NCBI RefSeq assembly: GCF_030324495.1
Contig: NZ_JACAGN010000003.1
Span: 215,735-279,734, forward strand
Origin: Myroides sp. 1354
Lineage (GTDB): Bacteria; Bacteroidota; Bacteroidia; Flavobacteriales; Flavobacteriaceae
Length of the DNA: 64,000 bases
Direction: 5' to 3'
In this document: piece after piece, positions 1-9,343 of the stretch
Numbering within the stretch: position 1 is the first letter of the stretch
How the letters are laid out: each line of letters starts with the position of its first letter
The notes under the pieces: model-generated
Database searches by the model: none
The model's input: the letters and a program-made list of their open reading frames with translations, nothing else
Told to the model about the DNA's origin: nothing
Made by a program: the position numbers and the translations under genes

Positions 1-2
1 AC

Positions 3-131
3 CACATCACACAATATTCAACTTTTGAGCGAAATAAGCAGCGTATGGATGAAATTTTCGACTTGGGATATCAAGCGGCTGCGAGAACCTTTAAAAATCA
101 TCAGGATAAATTCGCAAAAGCTATTTTATAG
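3..131 (+). CDS. C-terminal end of an unidentified protein (truncated by window edge)
   Basis: The last 43 codons of a gene that starts before the window are open in this frame and end with TAG. The tail is mixed charged, with a segment MDEIFDLGYQAAARTF that looks like a C-terminal helix. A patatin-like phospholipase tail is a possible guess, but nothing visible proves a family. It lies just upstream of pyrH, whose own promoter begins about 15 bases after the stop, so the two are probably separate transcripts. Confidence 0.6.
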   Translation, partial: HITQYSTFERNKQRMDEIFDLGYQAAARTFKNHQDKFAKAIL

Positions 132-145
132 TAGTATATAATCTT

Positions 146-153
146 TATATTTG
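146..153 (+). promoter_or_regulatory. -7 box of pyrH promoter
   Basis: TATATTTG matches the Bacteroidota -7 consensus TAnnTTTG. It lies 24 bases before the pyrH ATG, so an upstream in-frame TTG inside the box cannot be the true start. Confidence 0.6.
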
Positions 154-177
154 CAAAACTTTAAAAATATCATATCC

Positions 178-897
178 ATGAAATACAAAAGAATTCTACT
201 TAAACTAAGTGGAGAGGCTTTAATGGGAGAGAATCAATATGGAATTGACCCTAAGAGATTAGCTGAGTACGCAGCTGAAGTAAAAAAAGTACACGATCTA
301 GGTGTAGAAATAGCGATTGTTATTGGTGGTGGAAATATTTTTAGAGGAGTAGCAGGTGCTAGCGTTGGTATGGATCGCGTTCAGGGAGACTATATGGGTA
401 TGCTTGCAACGATCATCAACGGAATGGCTCTTCAAGGAGCACTAGAAGATGCAGGTATGTTGACTCGTTTACAAACAGCCTTGAAAATTGAAGCAGTTGC
501 CGAACCTTATATCAAAAGAAGAGCGGTTCGTCACTTAGAAAAAGGCCGAATTGTAATTTTTGGAGCAGGAACAGGAAACCCATACTTCACGACAGATACA
601 GCTGCTGTATTAAGAGGAGTTGAAATCAATGCTGACGTTATTTTAAAAGGAACACGCGTTGATGGAGTATACAATGCAGATCCTGAAAAAGATCCTACAG
701 CCGTTAAATTTGAACAAATCACGTTTAGCGATGTATTGACTAAAGGATTAAACGTTATGGATACGACTGCATTTACCTTGAGTAGAGAAAACGAATTACC
801 GATTGTGGTATTCGATATGAATAAAGAAAACAATTTACTAAAAGTTTGCCAAGGAGATGATACAGTAGGAACTACTGTTTCCGTAAACATTAATTAA
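178..897 (+). CDS. pyrH: Uridylate kinase (UMP kinase) PyrH
   Basis: Phosphorylates UMP to UDP with ATP in the cytoplasm, the committing step from UMP to all other pyrimidine nucleotides. The 239-residue length is normal for the bacterial hexameric enzyme of the amino-acid-kinase fold. It opens with [17 protein letters not shown], the phosphate-binding strand-loop, followed by the glycine-rich [10 protein letters not shown], and later holds the nucleotide-site stretch [14 protein letters not shown] chose the ATG at 178 because an earlier in-frame TTG falls inside the promoter box and would add nine residues absent from the family. It is followed after 8 bases by frr, the usual bacterial pairing, so the two are likely cotranscribed. 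Confidence 0.97.
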   Translation: MKYKRILLKLSGEALMGENQYGIDPKRLAEYAAEVKKVHDLGVEIAIVIGGGNIFRGVAGASVGMDRVQGDYMGMLATIINGMALQGALEDAGMLTRLQTALKIEAVAEPYIKRRAVRHLEKGRIVIFGAGTGNPYFTTDTAAVLRGVEINADVILKGTRVDGVYNADPEKDPTAVKFEQITFSDVLTKGLNVMDTTAFTLSRENELPIVVFDMNKENNLLKVCQGDDTVGTTVSVNIN

Positions 898-905
898 TAA
901 ACGTT

Positions 906-1469
906 ATGACAGAAGAAATAGATTTAATTATTGCGAGTGCAAAAGAGGCAATGGACGGTTCTATTGCTCACTTAGAAAAATCTTTATTAAATATTCGTGC
1001 TGGAAAGGCAACACCTCAAATGTTAGGTGGAGTTTTCGTAGATTATTATGGATCTCAAACACCACTATCACAAGTAGCTAGTGTAAACGTTCCTGATGCT
1101 CGTACATTAACTGTAACACCTTGGGAAAAAAGTATGTTACAACCGATTGAAAAAGCGATTATGATTGCTAACTTGGGATTAAACCCAATGAACAACGGAG
1201 ATAACATCATCATCAATATTCCTGCTTTGACAGAAGAAAGACGTAAAGACTTGGTAAAACAAGCAAAATCTGAATCTGAAGAAGCTAAAATTGGTATCCG
1301 AAATGCGCGTAAAGACGCCAACAACGATATCAAGAAAGAAGAGAAAAACGGAGTTTCAGAAGATGTTTGTAAAGATGCTGAAGAGCAAGTACAAAAAATC
1401 ACAGATGCTTACGTGAAGAAAATCGAAGATATCTTAGCAAAAAAAGAAGAAGAAATTCTTAAAGTATAA
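906..1469 (+). CDS. frr: Ribosome recycling factor
   Basis: Splits post-termination 70S ribosomes together with EF-G so the subunits can be reused. The protein is 187 residues, the family standard. The two long antiparallel helices of domain I are visible at both ends: the start has SLLNIRAGKATPQML, and the end has EERRKDLVKQAKSESEEAK with basic IRNARKDANNDIKK. The central beta domain holds TLTVTPWEKSMLQPIEKAI. It starts 8 bases after pyrH and is closed by a clear intrinsic terminator, so pyrH-frr forms a two-gene operon. Nothing is unusual in it. Confidence 0.97.
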   Translation: MTEEIDLIIASAKEAMDGSIAHLEKSLLNIRAGKATPQMLGGVFVDYYGSQTPLSQVASVNVPDARTLTVTPWEKSMLQPIEKAIMIANLGLNPMNNGDNIIINIPALTEERRKDLVKQAKSESEEAKIGIRNARKDANNDIKKEEKNGVSEDVCKDAEEQVQKITDAYVKKIEDILAKKEEEILKV

Positions 1470-1472
1470 TGA

Positions 1473-1497
1473 AAGCCCGCTTATTGCGGGCTTTTTT
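1473..1497 (+). terminator. Intrinsic terminator after frr
   Basis: Stem AAGCCCGC / GCGGGCTT with a TTATT loop region and a following T run, 4 bases past the frr stop. Confidence 0.9.
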
Positions 1498-1640
1498 ATT
1501 CCTATACATTTCAAATTTTTCACCTCAATTGTTCTCTCTTCAAATAAGCCCTTCTACCTTCATACTTCAAAAGCACCATTCCATTCTTAATCTTTGATTA
1601 ATAACCCTCTTGTTTAAGCAAATATCTATTGTTTTTTTAG

Positions 1641-1648
1641 TACATTTG
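1641..1648 (+). promoter_or_regulatory. Probable -7 box of asnS
   Basis: TACATTTG fits TAnnTTTG and lies 54 bases before the asnS start. No good -33 TTTG element is visible at the usual spacing. Confidence 0.45.
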
Positions 1649-1702
1649 TTCGTATTTCAATTCAATGATTTGATCTACCAGGTAACAAAAATATAATCAA
1701 AA

Positions 1703-3136
1703 ATGAAACACACCAAAATTATCGATCTACTTACTGGAAAGGCACTTTTGCATGAAGTAAAAGCAAAAGGCTGGGTAAAAACATTTAGAAACAACCAATT
1801 TATTGCTTTAAATGATGGATCGACAATCAATAACATCCAATGTGTTGTTGACTTAGATAAGTTTCCTGCTGAATTGCTTAAAAAAATTCACACAGGAGCA
1901 GCTATTTCTGTAAGAGGTACCTTAGTTGAAAGTAGAGGAGCTGGACAAAATGTAGAAATCCAAGTTGAGCACTTAAAAGTTTATGGTGAATCCAATCCAG
2001 AAGAGTATCCAATTCAACCGAAAAAACACTCCTTAGAGTTTTTACGTGAAAATGCACACTTGCGAATTAGAACGAACATTTTTGGTGCTATTATGCGTGT
2101 AAGAAGTACACTTTCTTATGCTGTACATAAATATTTCCAAGACAATGGTTTCTTTTATTTCAACGCACCAATCATCACTGGTTCTGATGCTGAAGGAGCA
2201 GGAGAAATGTTTAAAGTAACCAATTTCAATTTAAATAAACTACCTCGCACAGAAGAAGGAGCAATTGATTTCTCTGAAGATTTCTTTGGAAAGGCGACAA
2301 ACTTAACTGTTTCTGGTCAACTAGAAGCGGAAACTTACGCCATGGCTTTGGGGTCTGTTTACACTTTTGGTCCTACTTTCCGTGCAGAAAACTCAAATAC
2401 TTCTCGTCACTTGGCTGAATTTTGGATGATTGAACCAGAGGTTGCATTCAACAAATTAGCGGACAACATGGACTTAGCGGAAGATTTCATTAAATATGTA
2501 ATCAATTATACTTTAGAGAAATGTCAAGATGATTTAGCTTTCTTAGAAAAACGCTTACAAGAAGAAGAGAAAAACAAGCCACAAGCAGAGCGCAGTGAAA
2601 TGTTGTTAATCGAAAAGCTTCGCTTTATCACAGAAAACAACTTCAAACGCGTAAGTTATACTGAGGCAATCGATATTTTAAAAGATTCTAAACCCAATAA
2701 AAACAAGAAATTCAACTATATCATTGACGAATGGGGTGCTGATTTACAAAGTGAACATGAGCGTTATTTAGTAGAAAAACACTTCAAATGCCCTGTGATT
2801 TTATTTGATTATCCAGCAGATATCAAGGCCTTCTATATGCGTATGAATGAAGATGGAAAAACAGTTCGCGCCATGGATATCCTATTCCCAGGAATTGGGG
2901 AAATTGTTGGTGGTTCTGAAAGAGAAGAACGCTATGACGTTTTATTGGACAAAATCGAGAAAATGGGAATTGATCAAAAAGAACTATGGTGGTATTTAGA
3001 TACACGTAAATTCGGTACCGCTCCACACAGTGGATTTGGTCTTGGATTTGAGCGTTTAGTGCTATTCGTTACAGGTATGACAAACATCAGAGACGTTATT
3101 CCTTTCCCGAGAACTCCTCAAAATGCCGAGTTTTAA
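1703..3136 (+). CDS. asnS: Asparaginyl-tRNA synthetase
   Basis: Charges tRNA-Asn with asparagine, consuming ATP. The 477-residue protein has an N-terminal OB-fold anticodon domain (about residues 1-115, with [15 protein letters not shown] sequence) and a class II catalytic core. Motif 2 is visible as [23 protein letters not shown] and motif 3 as [15 protein letters not shown] near the C terminus. The serine/asparagine context of motif 2 (NTSRHLAEF) favours AsnRS over AspRS. It carries its own promoter-like box upstream and is followed by an inverted repeat before rpoN. A complete asnS makes an indirect Asn-tRNA pathway unnecessary for this organism. Confidence 0.96.
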   Translation: MKHTKIIDLLTGKALLHEVKAKGWVKTFRNNQFIALNDGSTINNIQCVVDLDKFPAELLKKIHTGAAISVRGTLVESRGAGQNVEIQVEHLKVYGESNPEEYPIQPKKHSLEFLRENAHLRIRTNIFGAIMRVRSTLSYAVHKYFQDNGFFYFNAPIITGSDAEGAGEMFKVTNFNLNKLPRTEEGAIDFSEDFFGKATNLTVSGQLEAETYAMALGSVYTFGPTFRAENSNTSRHLAEFWMIEPEVAFNKLADNMDLAEDFIKYVINYTLEKCQDDLAFLEKRLQEEEKNKPQAERSEMLLIEKLRFITENNFKRVSYTEAIDILKDSKPNKNKKFNYIIDEWGADLQSEHERYLVEKHFKCPVILFDYPADIKAFYMRMNEDGKTVRAMDILFPGIGEIVGGSEREERYDVLLDKIEKMGIDQKELWWYLDTRKFGTAPHSGFGLGFERLVLFVTGMTNIRDVIPFPRTPQNAEF

Positions 3137-3159
3137 TTATTCATAGAAAGAAACCCTTC

Positions 3160-3225
3160 AAATGTTTACTTTTTATCGCATTTTTTCCGTACTTTAGGAT
3201 GAATACCGATTAAAAGTAAACATTT
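3160..3225 (+). repeat. Long-range inverted repeat between asnS and rpoN
   Basis: AAATGTTTACTTTT (3160-3173) is perfectly complemented by AAAAGTAAACATTT (3212-3225), 38 bases apart, ending 23 bases before the rpoN ATG. A TTTATT follows. It could be the asnS terminator, an operator, or a 5' UTR structure for rpoN. Confidence 0.6.
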
Positions 3226-3248
3226 TTATTTCGTTAATTTTATTTAGC

Positions 3249-4703
3249 ATGCTAAAACAAAGTTTACAACTTAAATTATCTCAGAAATTATCTCCTCAGC
3301 AAATCCAGTTGATGAAACTGATTCAATTACCTACTTTAGCCTTTGAACAGCGGTTAAAAGAAGAGTTAATTGAAAATCCTGCTTTAGAAACAGGTAAAGA
3401 AGAAACGGGGGATGAATTCGATAGCTTAGATAATGATTTTGACGACTTTGATAACGAACGCATTGACACCGAGGACATCAATATTGATGATTACCTCAGT
3501 GATGATGAAATTCCAGATTATAAATTACAATCCAACAACTACAGTTCAGATGATGATGATTATGAAGCACCCATTATTGCGACAGAATCTTTTCATCAAA
3601 ATCTAATCAATCAATTGAATACCTTCATTCTTTCAGACGAAGATCGCGCTATTGCGGAGTTCTTAGTAGGAAGTGTAGATGAGATGGGGTATATTCGTCG
3701 CGATATTCAAGATATCGTGGATGATTTAGCTTTTACTCAAGGTATTTATACAGATGTAGAAACTGTGGATAACATATTGAGCATCGTTCATGAACTTGAA
3801 CCCGTTGGTGTAGGTGCACGTGATTTGCAAGAGTGTTTGTTGTTACAATTAAAACACAAAACACCTACTGATTCGATTAATGTAGCCAAGGATATCATTG
3901 AAAATCAATTCGATGCCTTTACAAAAAAACACTACGACAAGCTCTTAACCCGTTATGGTATTACCAAAGATCAGTTGCGCAAAGCCATTGATGAAATCGA
4001 AAAGCTCAATCCAAAACCAGGAGGAGCCTACACAGGATCTAATCGTTTTATCGAACAAGTTATCCCTGATTTCACTATCAAAATTGTCGATGGAGAAATT
4101 GAATTGACTTTGAATAATAGAAATGCGCCTGAGTTACACGTTTCACGTGATTACCAAGAGATGCTACAAACGTATAAAGATTCATCACAAGCTAGTGCTT
4201 CTCAAAAAGATGCAGTACAGTTCATCAAGCAAAAATTAGATGGTGCCAAGTGGTTTATTGATGCAATCAAACAGCGTCATGAAACCCTTTACGTTACGAT
4301 GAGCGCTATTATACACTATCAACAAGAGTACTTTTTAACAGGTGATGAAACCAAACTCAAGCCGATGATCTTAAAAGATATTGCAGATTTAGTTGGTTTA
4401 GATATTTCTACAATTTCACGTGTAGCAAACAGCAAATACGTGGAAACACCCTATGGTACAAAATTGATTAAAAATTTCTTTTCAGAAGCCATGATGAATG
4501 ATCAAGGAGAGGAAGTATCTACGATCGAAATTAAAAAGATTCTCGAAAACATCATTTCTGAAGAGGATAAAAAGAAACCATATCCCGATGACAAAATTGC
4601 AGATCTACTAAAAGAAAAAGGCTATCCTATTGCGCGAAGAACGGTAGCAAAATACAGAGAACAATTAGATATTCCAGTAGCGCGAATGAGAAAGAAAATT
4701 TAA
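3249..4703 (+). CDS. rpoN: RNA polymerase sigma-54 factor RpoN
   Basis: Directs RNA polymerase to -24/-12 promoters that need an AAA+ activator. The 484-residue protein has all three regions. The Gln/Leu-rich region I is at residues 1-45 (SLQLKLSQKLSPQQIQLMKL). A strongly acidic region II spans about 50-120. The core-binding and DNA-binding region III follows, ending in the RpoN box ARRTVAKYRE near residue 470, the diagnostic motif for -24 recognition. An HTH segment (DIADLVGLDISTISRVANSKYVETPYGT) precedes it. The upstream region holds a 14-bp inverted repeat. No enhancer-binding activator gene is in the window. Confidence 0.97.
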   Translation: MLKQSLQLKLSQKLSPQQIQLMKLIQLPTLAFEQRLKEELIENPALETGKEETGDEFDSLDNDFDDFDNERIDTEDINIDDYLSDDEIPDYKLQSNNYSSDDDDYEAPIIATESFHQNLINQLNTFILSDEDRAIAEFLVGSVDEMGYIRRDIQDIVDDLAFTQGIYTDVETVDNILSIVHELEPVGVGARDLQECLLLQLKHKTPTDSINVAKDIIENQFDAFTKKHYDKLLTRYGITKDQLRKAIDEIEKLNPKPGGAYTGSNRFIEQVIPDFTIKIVDGEIELTLNNRNAPELHVSRDYQEMLQTYKDSSQASASQKDAVQFIKQKLDGAKWFIDAIKQRHETLYVTMSAIIHYQQEYFLTGDETKLKPMILKDIADLVGLDISTISRVANSKYVETPYGTKLIKNFFSEAMMNDQGEEVSTIEIKKILENIISEEDKKKPYPDDKIADLLKEKGYPIARRTVAKYREQLDIPVARMRKKI

Positions 4704-4747
4704 GCAATCAAAATACAAACCATTCCCTAACCCTGAAGTAGGCCATC

Positions 4748-5359
4748 ATGAAAAAATTAGCACAAATCGTTTCCTATCTTTTTCATCCTATTCTAGTGCC
4801 TTTACAAACGGTTGGGTTGTATTTTCTTATTCAATACTATTATTTTACTCCACTAGAATTATCCATCATTCTCAGTCAAGTGGCTATTGTCACCTTCTTT
4901 ATTCCAATATCCATCTACTATTTGATGCGTTCGTTGCGCATTCTACAATCTAGTGTGATGGTTAACGAAACCAAAGAGCGTATCTTTCCTTTTGCCATTA
5001 ATATTTTATTACTGTATACGCTGAAATCACTGGTTTTATACAACAACAGTGCCTATGAGTTGAAAATTTATTTTTGGGGATTGATTGGCACCTATGTTCT
5101 TCTACTTGCAGGAGCTTTATTTAAACAGAAATACAGCGTTCATACGGCTCTATTACTTGCAGGATTGACCTTCTTTACCCTCTTGCTCTTTCATCAAGGA
5201 ATCCCTTCCCTAATATTGCTTATTGTCTGTATTCTCATCACGGGAATAACAGCAAGTGCTCGCTTGTACTTAAGAGCTCATACTTCATACGAAGTATTCA
5301 TAGGTGGATTGATCGGATTACTCCCACAAATAATCTGTTGGATTCTTTTAACCCAATAA
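4748..5359 (+). CDS. PAP2-like integral membrane protein
   Basis: A 203-residue protein that is almost entirely hydrophobic, with about six predicted transmembrane helices. Near the C terminus SARLYLRAHTSYEVFIGG resembles the last PAP2 phosphatase motif (SRxxxxxHxxxD-like), with His and Glu placed as expected. The earlier motifs of active PAP2 enzymes (KxxxxxxRP and PSGH) are not evident: KERIFPF and KYSVHT stand in similar places. It may therefore be a divergent or inactive member. It follows rpoN by 44 bases and probably shares its transcript. It ends at a bidirectional terminator. A lipid or undecaprenyl phosphate substrate would be inference only. Confidence 0.6.
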   Translation: MKKLAQIVSYLFHPILVPLQTVGLYFLIQYYYFTPLELSIILSQVAIVTFFIPISIYYLMRSLRILQSSVMVNETKERIFPFAINILLLYTLKSLVLYNNSAYELKIYFWGLIGTYVLLLAGALFKQKYSVHTALLLAGLTFFTLLLFHQGIPSLILLIVCILITGITASARLYLRAHTSYEVFIGGLIGLLPQIICWILLTQ

Positions 5360-5362
5360 AAA

Positions 5363-5387
5363 AAGAGCTTCTAAAGCTCTTCTTTTT
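5363..5387. terminator. Bidirectional terminator
   Basis: Stem AAGAGCTT / AAGCTCTT with a CTA loop, A-run on the left and T-run on the right, between convergent genes ending at 5359 and 5387. Confidence 0.85.
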
Positions 5388-6085
5388 TATAAAATATAAA
5401 AGATAACTCCGACTTTAAAAAGCCTAAGTTTTTCTGAATCACCTTGGATAGGAGCTTCTTTATAAATGGTATTCAAACCGTAATATGCATAGAAGTTCCA
5501 CGTATTAAATCCAGCTCCTACATACATACCCAATAACCATTTGTTGATGTTATCATCTCCTCTTACAGTGGTAGAATAAGTATCCGTTGCTGTTTTAAGG
5601 CGACTTCCCAAAACATAACTCGCTTTAAACCCCACATACGTACGCCAAAATTTATGGCTTTCAGGAGTCGAACTTCTCCATCTCAATTCGATGGGTAAGT
5701 CTAACATATGTAAAGAAAGGCTATTTTTTTTATAGCTCGGTAATGAAGTATAACTCCCATCTTCTGCTAGCCCAAAATTATTGCGCAAATTTTGATAGGA
5801 AAACCCAAAACCAGGAGCAATGGCTATGGTTCGACTTTTATTAATTGGAAAATCCCTTAAAAAACCAACATCCATTCCCAAAGAGACTGAATTTCCAGTA
5901 AATCCTCCTGGTTTTCCTTGCATCAACGTATGAGATAAACCAAAGTAGAATTGATCTTCACGGTATTTATAATCTAGCGCTACACTATCCTTTTTACTGG
6001 TCAATTCATCAATCCCTTCTAGTTCTTGAGCAAAAGAAAAGGAAGACACAAAGCAACAAAAGACAAGTAAAAAGACTTTTTTCAT
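5387..6085 (-). CDS. PorT-like outer-membrane beta-barrel protein
   Basis: A 232-residue exported protein. MKKVFLLVFCCFVSSFSFAQ is a typical SPI signal peptide with cleavage after SFAQ or SFA. The rest alternates aromatic and polar residues as in a small 8-10 stranded barrel (FYFGLSHTLMQGKPGGF, LGMDVGFLRDF, FYAYYGLNTIY) and ends in the strand LRLFKVGVIFYIL, with an aromatic near the C terminus. The overall layout resembles the PorT family of Bacteroidota barrels; whether it is the type IX secretion PorT itself is not provable here. It is the last gene of the leftward dxs / DUF3078 run, 17 bases after the DUF3078 stop. Confidence 0.65.
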   Translation of the reverse strand: MKKVFLLVFCCFVSSFSFAQELEGIDELTSKKDSVALDYKYREDQFYFGLSHTLMQGKPGGFTGNSVSLGMDVGFLRDFPINKSRTIAIAPGFGFSYQNLRNNFGLAEDGSYTSLPSYKKNSLSLHMLDLPIELRWRSSTPESHKFWRTYVGFKASYVLGSRLKTATDTYSTTVRGDDNINKWLLGMYVGAGFNTWNFYAYYGLNTIYKEAPIQGDSEKLRLFKVGVIFYIL

Positions 6086-6102
6086 AGCACTAATTTATAA
6101 AA

Positions 6103-7320
6103 TTAAAAGGAATAAACGAGACCTACACCAAGTGTTTGTTTGAATTGAATTTTCGGTCCCTCCATCACTTGCACTCCATTGCGTTCTACTTTTGTCTTGA
6201 CATTATCATCGTATATCAAGTTAATTCCGACATTGGCGCGTACAAAATCATTGACTTTCATGTCGAGTTTTAAATCCCACATGACATCGATATTTCCAAA
6301 TTGATCAATATAATCACTATACAAGGTCAATTTTGTATCAATAAAAATATTAGTAAACACTTCTTTTTTCCATTCCGTACTCACCAATAAACCTATCTCA
6401 GCTTTAGAGCGTTTTCCGTGCTTCAAAATAGTTCCATCTGGAGCTTTGACTGCAGGATCTACACCAAAAGCTCCTTGATCTGCTAGACGTTGATCATTGA
6501 CAAAAGTTGCTTTATACGTCAAAGGTGAAATATAATATTTAATCCCTGTTTTTGAATCCATGTATTCTCCCCCGACCCCGACAAATAGATAAGCAGGCGC
6601 TAACCATCTTGAAACAGGATCATCCGTATTGGGGTAATTAAATCCGTCTGTAAATTGGGTTCTAAAGTTTAATTTAGAAACATAGTACCAATCAGATGCG
6701 ACAGAAGATTTATATCCAAATGTTGAGTTGAGTTCTAAAACATCATCCGTTTTGCGCAATTCTCGATCAGACTGTTTATTAACACCATAGCGTATATTTA
6801 AGACATTATCCCAAATCAAACGCCCTTTGATATACTTTCTGCTAAAATCTCCTTTTAACAAGCCTGAAATAGAATTATCTCCCCCAGCACTCCAATTGAC
6901 AAAAGCAATTTGATTAAAATCCAATCCTACTCTATTTTTCTTTTCCCAATACCCAATTATTTCGTTGTTTACTGGAATGGCAGATAGTTGAATCTGAGGA
7001 TTGAACTTGGTTTTAATTTGACTGTATTTCGGTTTGCTTCGCTCCACGAAAACTTCGGGTTTAAAAAAAGCTAAATCCTCTCTACTCCCTAAGTTCATAT
7101 AACTCATTAGCAAGTCCTCTTCTGCATAATTTTTAGGAGGCAAGAAATTCATCAAGGGATTAAAGGGATTCTCTTGCACCTTAACGGTATCTTGAGTTAC
7201 CTGTGTATTAGGTTGAGGATTTACTGTAGCAGTTTGTCCTTCTTGCGCCAATACATTAATTCCACATAAACATAATACAGTAAAAAAAGCAATCTTTCCT
7301 AACTTATTCAAAACTTTCAC
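6103..7320 (-). CDS. DUF3078 domain outer-membrane-type protein
   Basis: A 405-residue exported protein with signal peptide up to about residue 25 (NVLAQEG) and a low-complexity QPNTQVTQDT stretch. The conserved DUF3078 core includes KKNRVGLDFNQIAFVNWSAG and LIWDNVLNIRYGVN, and repeated strands continue to the C-terminal GVGLVYSF. The function of the family is unknown; it is widespread in Bacteroidota and often lies next to dxs, as here. The start is GTG at 7320, overlapping the last 17 bases of dxs, so translation is probably coupled. No in-frame ATG is available near this point. Confidence 0.8.
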   Translation of the reverse strand: MKVLNKLGKIAFFTVLCLCGINVLAQEGQTATVNPQPNTQVTQDTVKVQENPFNPLMNFLPPKNYAEEDLLMSYMNLGSREDLAFFKPEVFVERSKPKYSQIKTKFNPQIQLSAIPVNNEIIGYWEKKNRVGLDFNQIAFVNWSAGGDNSISGLLKGDFSRKYIKGRLIWDNVLNIRYGVNKQSDRELRKTDDVLELNSTFGYKSSVASDWYYVSKLNFRTQFTDGFNYPNTDDPVSRWLAPAYLFVGVGGEYMDSKTGIKYYISPLTYKATFVNDQRLADQGAFGVDPAVKAPDGTILKHGKRSKAEIGLLVSTEWKKEVFTNIFIDTKLTLYSDYIDQFGNIDVMWDLKLDMKVNDFVRANVGINLIYDDNVKTKVERNGVQVMEGPKIQFKQTLGVGLVYSF

Positions 7321-9070
7321 GAATTAATTTAACAATTGAATCTGAGTCTATTCCACAAATTTGTTGTTGTTCTCTTACGGTTGCGTGCTCAATAAATTCA
7401 TCTGGAACACCTAAATTTTGAACGGGAATACCTGGATAATTCGCTGCTACAAATTGAGCAATCAAACTTCCAAATCCTCCTTTAATTGTACCATCTTCAA
7501 TAGTTACAAGGCGTTCATATGTTTGACAAATGCGGTGCAATTCATCCTCATTTAATGGTTTTACAAACGCAAAATGATAATGCGACCAATCATCAGTCTC
7601 ACATTTTTTAAAGGCTTCTATGACATTATTGCCAATAACTCCCGTAGAAATCATCGCAAATTTATTGCCTTTTCTTAATTTTTTAGTTATTGATACGTTA
7701 ACTTTTTCAAACTCCTCTCTCCAGTCCCCTTGTTTTACCCCTTTTCCTCTAGGATAACGAATGGCCCAAGGTGTGTCAATTCCCAGCTGAACCGTATACA
7801 GTAGATTGCGCAATTCGACTTCATCTAGAGGAGCTGCGATCACCATATTGGGTATACAATTTAAGTAAGCCAAATCGAAAACGCCTTGATGAGTTGCTCC
7901 ATCCTCCCCTACCAATCCTGCTCGATCCAAACAAAAAACAACAGGTAACTTTTGTAATGCTACATCGTGAATCAACTGATCATAAGCGCGTTGCAAAAAA
8001 GTAGAATAAATCGCACAATACGGGATTAACCCCTGAGTAGCCATCCCCGCAGCTAGCGTTACGGCGTGTTGTTCGGCAATTCCCACATCGAATGCACGTT
8101 CAGGAAAAGTCTCCATCATATACTTCATGGAGCTTCCCGTAGGCATAGCAGGTGTGATTCCAACGATTAAAGAATTTTGCTCTGCCAATTCCACTAAAGT
8201 ATGTCCAAACACATCTTGATACTTGGCAGGATATTCGCTTTCTTCTTTTCGGAGAAGTTCGCCCGTAGCACTGTCAAATTTACCTGGAGCATGATATTTT
8301 ACTTGATTTTCCTCTGCTTGTTTCAAGCCTTTCCCCTTTGTTGTAATCACATGCAAGAACTTAGGTCCTTTGTGCATTTTCAACTTGGTTAATTCTTTGA
8401 TTAACTGCTTTAAATCGTGACCATCAACAGGTCCACGATAATCAAAATGCAGAGACTTAATCATATTATTTCGCTTGTGATTGCGCCCTTCTTTAACTGC
8501 TGTTAAGTAGTCTTTCAATGCACCTACACTTGGATCAATGCCAATGGCGTTATCATTTAAAATCACCAACATATTTGCATCACTTACTCCTGCGTGATTT
8601 AATCCTTCAAAAGCCATTCCCGCAGCAATAGAGGCGTCGCCAATCACAGCGATATGTTGTTTGTCGTATTCTCCTTTTAATTTGGAAGCGATTGCCATTC
8701 CTAATACAGCCGAAATAGACGTTGATGAATGCCCCACACCAAAAGCATCGTAAACACTTTCAAAGCGATTGGGAAATCCACTAATTCCCTCTTTTTGTCT
8801 GTTGGTGTGAAATACCTCCTGACGTCCTGTGAGCAATTTATGCCCATAGGCTTGATGTCCTACATCCCAAACCAATAAATCATTAGGCGTATCAAAAACA
8901 TAATGCAAAGCAATTGTCAATTCAACTACGCCCAAACTCGCACCTAAATGCCCTTCTTTAGTAGCCACTATATCGATGATAAAACGTCGAATTTCAACCG
9001 CTAGCTCTTCCAATTGAGCTATACTCATTTGTCTGATATCCGAAGGTTCTTTGATTTGTTCTAACAACAT
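7304..9070 (-). CDS. dxs: 1-deoxy-D-xylulose-5-phosphate synthase
   Basis: Condenses pyruvate and glyceraldehyde-3-phosphate to DXP, first step of the MEP isoprenoid pathway, using thiamine diphosphate. The 588-residue protein has the N-terminal VWDVGHQAYGHKLLTGR and GHSSTSISAVLGMA motifs, the ThDP/Mg site GDASIAAGMAFEGLNHAG, and the transketolase pyrimidine-domain DRAGLVGEDGATHQGVFDLAY. The reading frame is open 49 codons further upstream, but those codons run through a palindromic repeat (residues reading VGANGNLP) and have no homology to Dxs. The ATG at 9070 (MLLEQIKEPSDI) is therefore preferred. A polyprenyl synthase at 39-40 kb uses products of this pathway. Confidence 0.96.
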   Translation of the reverse strand: MLLEQIKEPSDIRQMSIAQLEELAVEIRRFIIDIVATKEGHLGASLGVVELTIALHYVFDTPNDLLVWDVGHQAYGHKLLTGRQEVFHTNRQKEGISGFPNRFESVYDAFGVGHSSTSISAVLGMAIASKLKGEYDKQHIAVIGDASIAAGMAFEGLNHAGVSDANMLVILNDNAIGIDPSVGALKDYLTAVKEGRNHKRNNMIKSLHFDYRGPVDGHDLKQLIKELTKLKMHKGPKFLHVITTKGKGLKQAEENQVKYHAPGKFDSATGELLRKEESEYPAKYQDVFGHTLVELAEQNSLIVGITPAMPTGSSMKYMMETFPERAFDVGIAEQHAVTLAAGMATQGLIPYCAIYSTFLQRAYDQLIHDVALQKLPVVFCLDRAGLVGEDGATHQGVFDLAYLNCIPNMVIAAPLDEVELRNLLYTVQLGIDTPWAIRYPRGKGVKQGDWREEFEKVNVSITKKLRKGNKFAMISTGVIGNNVIEAFKKCETDDWSHYHFAFVKPLNEDELHRICQTYERLVTIEDGTIKGGFGSLIAQFVAANYPGIPVQNLGVPDEFIEHATVREQQQICGIDSDSIVKLIRESFE

Positions 9071-9188
9071 GGGAATGGATGTAAGATTAATAAAGAACAA
9101 AATTACAACTTTGTTTTTGGTTTTTTGACTTTTGGGAAGTTGCTTTTTTGGTTGTTGTTGTTCTCTGGGAGCTTTGTCGGTTATAATT

Positions 9189-9211
9189 GGCAAATTACCA
9201 TTTGCCCCTAC
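9189..9211 (-). repeat. Single REP-like palindrome, family 1, with adjacent pyrimidine tract
   Basis: GGCAAAT / ATTTGCC arms around TACC, followed on the + strand by CCTAC; on the minus strand it starts GTAGGGGC. A CCTCTTTCCTCTTTCC tract begins about 35 bases to the right. Same element as the array at 27.3 kb. Lies between divergent dxs and tadA. Confidence 0.75.
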
Positions 9212-9317
9212 GTTCAATTTACGCTACGCTCCGATTTCTTCTTTCCTCTTTCCTCTTTCCAATTCCCCAGAACTAGTGATTTTTTAACATTCTCAAAAAG
9301 CGAAAACCTTTTTCACT

Positions 9318-9325
9318 TAACTTTG
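9318..9325 (+). promoter_or_regulatory. -7 box of tadA promoter
   Basis: TAACTTTG fits TAnnTTTG, 18 bases before the tadA ATG. Confidence 0.5.
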
Positions 9326-9343
9326 CGTTAAATAAAAGAGTCC

